From assembly GCA_011372345.1 (NCBI GenBank), contig DRTC01000566.1, positions 1 to 5,382 of the forward strand: DNA of 5,382 bases, given 5' to 3'. A program made the position numbers and the translations under genes. Positions 1 through 5,382 of this stretch are shown here, in pieces. The DNA is from Candidatus Cloacimonadota bacterium. GTDB taxonomy: Bacteria; Cloacimonadota; Cloacimonadia; Cloacimonadales; TCS61. How positions within the stretch are numbered: position 1 is the stretch's first letter; each line of letters starts with the position of its first letter. A model generated the notes under the pieces. That model was not told where the DNA came from, did no database searches, and saw only the letters and a program-made list of their open reading frames with translations.

Positions 1-140
1 CCGATACCAACTCTCGCGAGAGCAACTGCTACATTGGAACCTAAACCTCCTGCGCCTGCAATCCCGATAGTTGATTCAAGTATTATCTGTAGGATTTTGG
101 GATCGTGCTTGGAGAAGAAATCTGATTTGGATAGTTGCAT
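1..140 (-). CDS. thiF: ThiF/MoeB/HesA-family sulfur-carrier adenylyltransferase, N-terminal part (runs off left edge)
   Basis: Reading the minus strand from the ATG at 140 gives 46 codons plus two bases, open to the window edge. Residues 25-46 contain the glycine-rich nucleotide-binding motif GIAGAGGLGSN followed by VAVALARVGI, which is the start of the Rossmann-like ATP-binding fold of E1-like enzymes that adenylate the C-terminal Gly-Gly of ThiS or MoaD-type sulfur carriers. The short run before the motif (about 24 residues) is typical of small ThiF-type proteins. The start is the only ATG in frame, but no clear Shine-Dalgarno sequence precedes it. The catalytic cysteine and zinc-binding cysteines lie outside the window, so ThiF (thiamine thiazole) cannot be told from MoeB/HesA-like proteins that serve pterin cofactors. 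Genes of this type often sit next to AOR genes, which makes a role in tungstopterin maturation possible. The family call is firm; the pathway is inference. Confidence 0.78.
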   Translation of the reverse strand, partial: MQLSKSDFFSKHDPKILQIILESTIGIAGAGGLGSNVAVALARVGI

Positions 141-160
141 AAGAGTTCTTTTGTATTGAA

Positions 161-208
161 AAACCTTCAAGGTTCATCAAACTTTAGTTTGCGAAACCTT
201 GAAGGTTT
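161..208 (-). terminator. Long imperfect inverted repeat, probable terminator of the AOR operon
   Basis: Bases 161-174 are perfectly complementary to 195-208 (14 bp). After a 3x3 internal mismatch (175-177 against 192-194), bases 178-183 are complementary to 186-191 around the same centre, so the whole element folds into one long hairpin. It begins 6 nt after the stop codon of the 661-aa gene. In the transcript (minus) direction the stem ends in a run of five T's (163-159), as in an intrinsic terminator. Each outer arm is also nearly palindromic by itself (AACCTT, one base, AAGGTT), which is more typical of a dispersed intergenic repeat than of a simple terminator. It also lies only 20 nt upstream of the ATG of the ThiF-like gene, so it could act as an attenuator or 5' UTR structure for that gene. 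The hairpin is seen directly; the terminator role is inferred from position and the T-run. Confidence 0.65.
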
Positions 209-214
209 ATATTT

Positions 215-2200
215 TTATGCTTTTTTCAAAACCTCAACGACCGAAGGCAAATCCATTCTCAATTCTTTCATCTTCTCGATGGTAGGAACTCCATTATTAT
301 CCCAGCCGCGCCTTTTGTAAACCGCGTCACAGAGATGTTGATAATCTTTTTCTCTCATCTCTCGTAGGTAATCTCTTTTTTCTTTGGAAGTCTTTCCTGC
401 GATATCATAATTCCATTTTTCAGTAAGCTGTTTATCATACCTTTCTGCTCTGGATTCGTATTCTTCAATCGTTACAGGACCTGCTGAACGATAGGGAATA
501 GCATCATGCTCGCGAGTTCCATATCCAAGACGGAAATTGAAAACTCGCTGGAAATTGTAAACTCGTTCCGATTGTCGTATTAATTCCTGCTTATCGATTT
601 CTTTGCCGGTCATGGCAGAGAAGAAATTAACATAACCTTCAACATGACCCGGAACTTTGGCGGGTTCGTCGGTTTCCGCATTATCAGCTGGTTCCACATC
701 ATTCCAGGGAAGTTTGCAGAGTCCCATCAAACCGAACCAGGTACGGAACATCGGGAAGTAATGCAGAGCTTCAGCTTTGTCTTTAAAAGTCGGAATCTGG
801 TTATTCACCATATCCATAAAGATGAGCCAGGCTTCATCGTGTTGAGCTCCTTTCAAAGCAAGTCCATAACCACCCTGCATAGCAAGAGATTCTTTAGTTA
901 CATATTCGGAATATTCCAGACCTTTTGCTTCCATGCCGATATCCTGCATAAATTGGATTTGCTCATCTGTCAGGTCATATTTTTCCGCAAAAATCTTTTT
1001 CATCCTGCGAATTCCTTGACCGACAATTATTCCGAAACCATCTCCTCGTCCCATTTGATGAAGAATTTCCATAGCAGTATTTTCGTTACCGAATTTTACT
1101 TCTAAACCACCGGTAATTTTTTTATCGATAATTCCATTCTCAAAACATTCCATAGCAAAAGCAAGTCCGGTCGCATAAGAAATCGTATCAATGCCATAAG
1201 TATCACAATAAAAATTCGCTTCGATCACAAATTCCGGAACAAAAATTCCCAGGTTCGCACCACAACCGGCAACAGTTTCATATTCCGGACCATCGACTAA
1301 AACTTTCTGTCCTTTGTATGGACCTGTTTTCAGTTCGAAATTTTCAGCAGCTTTGGCGCATGACATTGTACAACCAAGCCAGCAACCATCAGGCAGTCCC
1401 TGAGTTATATATTTTTTCTTGAAAACATCGGAATGGAGTTTATCTGCTTCTTTATGAGAACCGTATTTGTAATTGGTAGTGGGGAGTAGGTCGTAATCAT
1501 TCATAATTTGCGTTAAATGAGCAGTTCCAATTCCTCTCATATCACACTGTTCGTCATCGAGAAGCGTCATTTGTTCAGTAATTTTCATCCCGTATTTATC
1601 GATCCTTGTTGCATCTGCAGGATGATTAGGAATATCGGTCATATAGATTGCTCCGGTCGGACAGATATTAGCACAAGTGCTGCAACCGATACAAGCATCG
1701 TAATGTTTCTCAAACGGCATCACAACCCGTCTGTTTTCACCTCGTCCAGCAAAACCGATGATATCTTCCCAAACCATTTCCGAACAGGCATTAACGCAAA
1801 GTCCGCAGAGAATACAGGCATTTTCGGAATAATCCACAAGAGGATGAACCATTCTTGGTTTTGTAACTCCATAATCTGCTGCAAATTTTTTGATTAGATT
1901 GACATTGGGCCAGCGCGAAAGCATCAATTCAAGAAGCATTTTCCTGGTTTTCATAACTCTTTCGGATTGTGTAAAAACTTCGATTTTTTTCCGAATTGGA
2001 AAATTGCAGGAGGTTACCATTTTCGTTTTATTTCCGTCTTTTACATCGACTACGCAAAGGCGACACGCTCCGTAAGCTTCCACAACTTCACGATTACAAA
2101 CTGCAGGAATCGTTATGTCAAGCATCTTGGCAGCATTTAAAATAGTTGTTTCTTTTTCCACTTCAATTTTTTTTCCATCTATAATTATATTTATCATCAT
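215..2200 (-). CDS. Fusion of HydA/NuoG-like ferredoxin module to aldehyde:ferredoxin oxidoreductase C-terminal domains
   Basis: This 661-aa protein probably carries half of a tungsten/molybdenum-pterin active site plus its electron wire. Residues 1-80 form a [2Fe-2S] ferredoxin domain (ligands C35, C46, C49, C65). Residues 85-115 match the NuoG/HydA linker but lack the His-Cys3 cluster ligands. Two [4Fe-4S] motifs follow (C129/132/135/139 and C170/173/176/180). From about residue 215 onward it matches AOR domains 2 and 3: GTAHLTQIMNDYDLLPTTNY, a cysteine cluster (C273, C277, C281), PEYET (305-309), the pterin motif DTYGID (333-338), His454 in GAQHD, and GLMGLCKL with C495 as the last cluster ligand. 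The AOR N-terminal domain is absent here and is encoded at 5250-4456. Deviations from classical AOR are the C-x3-C-x3-C spacing and Gly490 in place of the Asp of DxxGLC. The first two codons are both ATG. The ribosome-binding site GGAGG (2206-2202) sits one base before the first, so the second (2197) may be the true start. There is no signal peptide, so it is cytoplasmic. The domain calls are firm; the substrate is unknown. Confidence 0.9.
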   Translation of the reverse strand: MMINIIIDGKKIEVEKETTILNAAKMLDITIPAVCNREVVEAYGACRLCVVDVKDGNKTKMVTSCNFPIRKKIEVFTQSERVMKTRKMLLELMLSRWPNVNLIKKFAADYGVTKPRMVHPLVDYSENACILCGLCVNACSEMVWEDIIGFAGRGENRRVVMPFEKHYDACIGCSTCANICPTGAIYMTDIPNHPADATRIDKYGMKITEQMTLLDDEQCDMRGIGTAHLTQIMNDYDLLPTTNYKYGSHKEADKLHSDVFKKKYITQGLPDGCWLGCTMSCAKAAENFELKTGPYKGQKVLVDGPEYETVAGCGANLGIFVPEFVIEANFYCDTYGIDTISYATGLAFAMECFENGIIDKKITGGLEVKFGNENTAMEILHQMGRGDGFGIIVGQGIRRMKKIFAEKYDLTDEQIQFMQDIGMEAKGLEYSEYVTKESLAMQGGYGLALKGAQHDEAWLIFMDMVNNQIPTFKDKAEALHYFPMFRTWFGLMGLCKLPWNDVEPADNAETDEPAKVPGHVEGYVNFFSAMTGKEIDKQELIRQSERVYNFQRVFNFRLGYGTREHDAIPYRSAGPVTIEEYESRAERYDKQLTEKWNYDIAGKTSKEKRDYLREMREKDYQHLCDAVYKRRGWDNNGVPTIEKMKELRMDLPSVVEVLKKA

Positions 2201-2205
2201 TCCTC

Positions 2206-3999
2206 CTACTCTACGGTAATTGCATCAAACTTGCAGACTTCATAACAGATACCACATTTGATACAAATATTAGGATCTATAAAATGCATTTCTTTCAGTT
2301 TCCCGGAAATAGCATCAACAGGACATTTCTTCGCACAGATCGTGCAGCCAGTGCATTTCTCATTAATGCTGTAAGTTATCAATTCCTTGCAAACACCGGC
2401 TGGACATTTTTTATCTCTAATATGAGCTTCATATTCATCACGGAAATATTTAATCGTACTTAAAACAGGATTTGGAGCTGATTTTCCAAGTTCACAGAGA
2501 GAAGCGATTTTCATGGTTTCACAAATATCTTCCATCAATTCGATATCATCAGGCTTTCCATCACCTTTTGTAATGCGATCCAGAATTTTATCCAAAGAAA
2601 TCAATCCTTCCCGGCAGGGAGTACATTTTCCGCATGATTCTCCTTTCAGAAAATGAATGAAATATTTCGCCACATCAACCATACAGGTTTTTTCATCCAT
2701 CACGATCATTCCTCCAGAACCCATCATTGATCCAGCTTTAGTCAGAGAATCAAAATCGACGGTAAGATCGAGTAAAGATTCGGGAAGGCATCCTCCGGAA
2801 GGACCTCCGGTCTGGATTGCTTTGAATTTTCTATCTTTGGGAATTCCTCCACCAATATCATAAACGATTTCTCGGAGTGTAATTCCCATTGGAACTTCGA
2901 TCAAGCCAGTTCTTTTAATCTTCCCAACTAATGAGAAAACTTTAGTACCTGAACTTCCATTCCAGGGATTTTCTGAAACATCACCGCTTCCGATCTTTGC
3001 AAACCAATCTGCTCCTTTCTCGATAATAACAGGAATATTTGCCCAAGTTTCAACATTGTTCAGGACTGTAGGTTTTCCTTTAAATCCGGATTCAACATTG
3101 TGAATATATTTCGCTTTTGGTTCACCAACTTTTCCAGTCATCGAAGCCATCAAAGCTGTTGATTCTCCGCAAACAAATGCTCCGGCTCCACGATGAATTT
3201 TTATCTCAAAATCAAAACCGGAATTCAAAATGTTTATTCCCAGAAATCCTTTCTTTTTTGCTTGTTGGATAGCAGTTGAAATCCTTTCCAGAGCAAGCGG
3301 ATATTCTTTCCTGATATAGATATAACCTTCACTGGAATTTATCGCATAAGCGCCGATGATCATTCCTTCGAGGATCGTATGAGGATCACTTTCCAATAGA
3401 TTTCTATCCATAAATGCACCTGGATCACCTTCGTCTGCATTACAAACCAGAATCGGATTTTCATTTTTTTTAACTGCTGCTTTGACAGCGCTTTCCCATT
3501 TGATTCCAGTAGGAAATCCTCCACCTCCACGACCTCGAATTGCTGATCTTTTTACTTCATCGATAACATCTTCAGGAGTCATTTTTAAAACTTTGTCCAA
3601 AGATTTGTAACCATCTTTTGCGATGTAATCATCTATATTTGTCGAATCAATGATTCCACAATTTCGGGAAGCAATTTTCAACTGTTTAATAAAAAAAGTG
3701 TCATCTTTGGTTTTGATCTTTTCCGTTTTCACCAGCCATTCTTTTATTGGACTGTCTTCTTCGGAATGATGTTTGATTATCTCTTTTGCAGTTTCTTCTG
3801 TAACATTTCCATAAAGCCAATTCCCGGAATCTGTGAAAACTTCGACCAATGGTTCATTATAACACATTCCGATGCAACCGGTTTCATGAATATTTATTTG
3901 AAGTTTTTTATCCTGAACTTCTTTATTGATTACTTCTTTTATCCTTCCAGCACCAGCAGCCAAACCACAGGAAGCAAGACCAATAGTTATTTTTTTCAT
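2206..3999 (-). CDS. nuoF: NuoF/HydB-type NADH-binding flavoprotein subunit with N-terminal thioredoxin-like and C-terminal 2x[4Fe-4S] domains
   Basis: This is the predicted NAD(H)- and FMN-binding subunit that passes electrons between NADH and the Fe-S chain. At 597 aa it is longer than complex I NuoF (about 430-450 aa) and has the HydB/HymB layout of soluble bifurcating hydrogenases and formate dehydrogenases. Residues 1-90 are a thioredoxin-like Fe-S domain (C11, C42, C46). The flavin/NADH core follows, with IRGRGGGGFPTG (154-165), CNADEGDPGAF (186-196), GAGAFVCGESTAL (271-283) and an SLBB segment around 355-400. The N3-type [4Fe-4S] ligands are C456, C459, C462 and C502. The C-terminal tail has KCPAGVC (531-537) and two ferredoxin motifs (C549/552/555/559 and C579/582/585/589). 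The start ATG overlaps the stop of the NuoE-like gene (ATGA) behind a GAGGT ribosome-binding site. The stop TAG forms part of the ribosome-binding site of the next gene. With no other complex I subunits in the window, a soluble oxidoreductase is far more likely than respiratory complex I. Confidence 0.93.
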   Translation of the reverse strand: MKKITIGLASCGLAAGAGRIKEVINKEVQDKKLQINIHETGCIGMCYNEPLVEVFTDSGNWLYGNVTEETAKEIIKHHSEEDSPIKEWLVKTEKIKTKDDTFFIKQLKIASRNCGIIDSTNIDDYIAKDGYKSLDKVLKMTPEDVIDEVKRSAIRGRGGGGFPTGIKWESAVKAAVKKNENPILVCNADEGDPGAFMDRNLLESDPHTILEGMIIGAYAINSSEGYIYIRKEYPLALERISTAIQQAKKKGFLGINILNSGFDFEIKIHRGAGAFVCGESTALMASMTGKVGEPKAKYIHNVESGFKGKPTVLNNVETWANIPVIIEKGADWFAKIGSGDVSENPWNGSSGTKVFSLVGKIKRTGLIEVPMGITLREIVYDIGGGIPKDRKFKAIQTGGPSGGCLPESLLDLTVDFDSLTKAGSMMGSGGMIVMDEKTCMVDVAKYFIHFLKGESCGKCTPCREGLISLDKILDRITKGDGKPDDIELMEDICETMKIASLCELGKSAPNPVLSTIKYFRDEYEAHIRDKKCPAGVCKELITYSINEKCTGCTICAKKCPVDAISGKLKEMHFIDPNICIKCGICYEVCKFDAITVE

Positions 4000-4454
4000 A
4001 AAGCTACCTCGTCATATTTTTTCAAAACCGTTTTGATCTTATCGGAAGTGAAATCACCGTAAATATCGTCGTTGATCATCACAACCGGTGCTAAACTACA
4101 GCAACCCAAACATCGAACTTCTTCCAATGTGAACTTACCGTCTTGTGTGGTCTCTCCGATTTCAATATTTAATTCTCGTTTGAAAGCATCGATTATGAGT
4201 GGAGCACCTTTTACATGACAGGCAGTTCCGGTGCAAACCTGGATTTCGTATTTCCCGCGGGGAGTTAAACTGAATGATTTATAAAAAGTTGCAATATGAT
4301 ACAAATGAGCGAGAGGAACTTTAGTTTGTAGCGTTATTGTTTCCAAAGCTTCTTCGGGAATATATTTGAATTCATCCTGAATGTCCTGCATCATTTCGAT
4401 CACAAAATCAGGATCTGAATTCCATTTCTTAATTATTTGATCTACTTTTTCCAT
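3996..4454 (-). CDS. nuoE: NuoE/HydC-type [2Fe-2S] thioredoxin-fold subunit
   Basis: This 152-aa protein has the usual length and structure of NuoE/HydC/HymA. It has an N-terminal helical region (1-60, with IPEEALETI and HIATFYKSFSL) and a thioredoxin-like domain holding a [2Fe-2S] cluster. The four ligands are C74 and C79 in CTGTACHVKGA and C115 and C119 in CLGCCSLAPV, with one extra cysteine, C118. In bifurcating hydrogenases and complex I this subunit pairs with the NuoF-type flavoprotein near the FMN; here its stop codon overlaps the start of the NuoF-like gene by 4 nt, as expected for such a pair. Its ATG follows the stop of the AOR N-domain gene after a single base. Its ribosome-binding site (AGGAG/AGGGG about 4474-4462) lies inside the last codons of that gene, so expression of the two is probably coupled. 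Confidence 0.93.
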   Translation of the reverse strand: MEKVDQIIKKWNSDPDFVIEMMQDIQDEFKYIPEEALETITLQTKVPLAHLYHIATFYKSFSLTPRGKYEIQVCTGTACHVKGAPLIIDAFKRELNIEIGETTQDGKFTLEEVRCLGCCSLAPVVMINDDIYGDFTSDKIKTVLKKYDEVAL

Positions 4455-4455
4455 T

Positions 4456-5250
4456 CTATACCCCTTCTCCTGAACAAGATTGTCTTTGTTGGATATTCCA
4501 TTTCGGTCTCATATTCGGTGTTTTAACGATAATTGCCTTGATTTTCTTATTTCGGAAAACAGAACCTATTCCTCCTCGACCGGCTTGTTTGATTCTGGTT
4601 CCCTGTCTTCTCCAATCCCACCAGGAAAAATTCAGACACCCGATGAGTGTATGATCAGAACCTGATCCAGCGGAAACAACTGAAATATTCTGCTTTTCAG
4701 CGGGAGTATCTGCATACATTTCTGTGAATTCTTCGGATGCGAGATGAGCATTAATACTTTCTTCCGGTGCTTCTTCGACGGAAATTGATTTTGTCGTAGA
4801 GTCGATAAAAATGATCACATCTTTTTCTGCTTTTCCCTGCACTTCCATTGCATCCCAGCCAGCAAATTTTAGAAGCGGTCCGAAATGTCCGCCTACATTA
4901 CTATCGATAATACTTCCGGTAGTGGGGGAGATGGATGTAACGAGAGATTTCCCTGATCCGGCAAAAGATGTTGTTCCTCCGAGAGGACCGCAAGCAATAA
5001 CGATTTCATTTTCAGGACTATCCCATTTCGTGTCATTTTTCACACCATTCCAGAGAAGCCATAAACCGAATCCTTTTCCTCCAATAAAAAGGTCTTTCAT
5101 TTGCTGAGTGACAGGCTTTTCTTTGATCTCATTACCGGAAATGTTCACATAGAGTGTTTTGTTCGTGTAACCCTTATTAATATTGGAAATAGTGTATTCA
5201 ATTTTTTTAAGAACCTTATGAGCATATTTCATTTCTTTGATATTACTCAT
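4456..5250 (-). CDS. Free-standing aldehyde:ferredoxin oxidoreductase N-terminal (tungstopterin-binding) domain
   Basis: This 264-aa protein covers only domain 1 of AOR, the part that packs over the bis-pterin tungsten cofactor. Family signatures run in order: GYTNKTLYVNISG (27-39), FIGGKGFGLWLLW (55-67), CGPLGG (87-92), GSGK...SISPTTG (98-112), SNVGGHFGPLLKFAGWDA (117-134), and QAGRGGIGSVFRNKKIKAI (222-240). The last is the usual end of domain 1. Domains 2 and 3 with the Fe-S ligands are missing and are found in the 661-aa protein at the other end of the operon. A lysine (K101) stands near where many AORs have an arginine before the KSPLTG-like motif. An extra 26 residues (lysine-rich, helix-like) precede the usual AOR start, and a tail of about 22 residues follows the domain, possibly for contact with partners. 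The start is supported by a strong AAGGAGG site 7-8 nt upstream. There is no signal peptide. The protein is presumed catalytically inactive alone and to form the active site with its partner. Confidence 0.9.
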   Translation of the reverse strand: MSNIKEMKYAHKVLKKIEYTISNINKGYTNKTLYVNISGNEIKEKPVTQQMKDLFIGGKGFGLWLLWNGVKNDTKWDSPENEIVIACGPLGGTTSFAGSGKSLVTSISPTTGSIIDSNVGGHFGPLLKFAGWDAMEVQGKAEKDVIIFIDSTTKSISVEEAPEESINAHLASEEFTEMYADTPAEKQNISVVSAGSGSDHTLIGCLNFSWWDWRRQGTRIKQAGRGGIGSVFRNKKIKAIIVKTPNMRPKWNIQQRQSCSGEGV

Positions 5251-5290
5251 AATTCTCCTCCTTTTCGTTTGATTTCCGCTGCAACTTCAT
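5243..5290 (-). other. Possible 15-codon leader ORF overlapping the first operon gene
   Basis: An ATG at 5290 is preceded by GGAGG (5300-5296) at a 5-nt spacing and opens a 15-residue frame, MKLQRKSNEKEENYE. Its TAA stop lies 3-5 nt inside the AOR N-domain gene in another frame. It could be a translated leader that couples ribosomes onto the main start. It could equally be chance, because part of its sequence is dictated by the Shine-Dalgarno region. No known peptide is recognised. Confidence 0.25.
5256..5264 (-). promoter_or_regulatory. Strong Shine-Dalgarno site of the AOR N-domain gene
   Basis: On the minus strand these bases read AAAGGAGGA, closely complementary to the 16S rRNA 3' end and correctly spaced from the ATG at 5250. 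This fixes the start of the first operon gene and excludes an internal ATG such as codon 7. Confidence 0.75.
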
Positions 5291-5340
5291 TCAATCCTCC
5301 ATCTATTTTTTTTTTGGAAAATCTTTTTTAAATAACAGGC

Positions 5341-5369
5341 TAAATCTTAAACAAAGTGGATAGTGTCAA
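5341..5369 (-). promoter_or_regulatory. Possible promoter of the AOR operon
   Basis: A perfect TTGACA lies at 5369-5364 on the minus strand, about 115 nt before the first long gene. The -10 is weak: TAAGAT (5349-5344) matches 4 of 6 consensus bases but at a short 14-nt spacing, and GATTTA at 17-nt spacing matches poorly. The region has no long open frame and lies directly before the operon, so a promoter here is reasonable, but the exact element is uncertain. The right window edge cuts off anything further upstream. Confidence 0.3.
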
Positions 5370-5382
5370 GCAGATTTTATAC

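Noticed and set aside
11..22. Perfect 12-bp palindrome CTCTCGCGAGAG
   Set aside because: It lies inside the ThiF-like coding region and encodes ordinary residues (ALAR). It is a single copy with no second element, most likely chance.
135..320. Plus-strand frame of 61 codons over the intergenic hairpin
   Set aside because: It translates the inverted repeat and the antisense of the 661-aa gene, with no ribosome-binding site or family match.
644..1105. Plus-strand open frame of 153 codons, and similar plus-strand frames at 1517-1897, 3766-4062 and 4811-5107
   Set aside because: All lie opposite strongly supported minus-strand genes, show no recognisable domain or proper ribosome-binding site, and have low-complexity Ser/Phe-rich composition typical of antisense shadows.
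2206..4454. Part of respiratory complex I
   Set aside because: No NuoG-N, membrane or hydrogenase-like complex I subunits are present, and the NuoF-like protein has the extra N- and C-terminal Fe-S domains of soluble HydB-type subunits.
4456..5250. Truncated AOR pseudogene caused by a frameshift or premature stop
   Set aside because: The missing domains are not downstream in another frame. Two intact genes intervene, and the C-terminal AOR half is intact on the fusion protein. The stop is followed at once by a well-placed next gene, so this is an organised split and not decay.
215..5250. Class II benzoyl-CoA reductase (Bam) cluster
   Set aside because: BamB is an intact AOR-like chain with other partner genes (such as HdrA-like BamE). 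No HdrA-like or other Bam-type partners are visible here, although a distant relation of the AOR parts is expected.

Overview
The window carries one compact minus-strand operon of four genes, a hairpin-forming inverted repeat after it, and the first 46 codons of a fifth minus-strand gene that runs off the left edge. The DNA is moderately AT-rich. All gene families present are oxygen-sensitive Fe-S, flavin or tungsten/molybdenum-pterin enzymes, so the source is very likely a strictly anaerobic fermentative or syntrophic bacterium. A Cloacimonadota- or Bacteroidota-like origin would fit the base composition and the style of the intergenic repeat, but nothing in the window fixes the taxonomy.

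Layout in transcription order (right to left): a possible promoter and leader (about 5382-5251); the N-terminal, pterin-binding domain of an aldehyde:ferredoxin oxidoreductase (AOR) as a free-standing 264-aa protein (5250-4456); a NuoE/HydC-type [2Fe-2S] thioredoxin-fold subunit (4454-3996); a NuoF/HydB-type NADH-binding FMN Fe-S subunit with extra Fe-S domains at both ends (3999-2206); a 661-aa protein joining a HydA/NuoG-like ferredoxin module to the second and third domains of AOR (2200-215); a strong inverted repeat (161-208), probably the terminator; and the start of a ThiF/MoeB/HesA-type adenylyltransferase (140-1). The four operon genes touch or overlap (gap of 1 nt, 4-nt overlap, gap of 5 nt), so they are almost certainly co-transcribed and translationally coupled.

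The central point is that AOR, normally one polypeptide of about 600 aa, is cut at the junction between domain 1 and domain 2. The halves lie at opposite ends of the operon, separated by the NADH-dehydrogenase genes, and the C-terminal half has gained an N-terminal ferredoxin module. The overall plan matches the trimeric electron-bifurcating [FeFe]-hydrogenase HydABC, with the H-cluster domain replaced by a split AOR catalytic unit. My inference is a soluble cytoplasmic complex that couples aldehyde/carboxylate chemistry at a tungsten (or molybdenum) bis-pterin site to NAD(H), possibly with ferredoxin as a third partner. The downstream ThiF-like gene could serve pterin sulfur transfer or thiamine synthesis. 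Substrate, metal and bifurcation cannot be read from the sequence.
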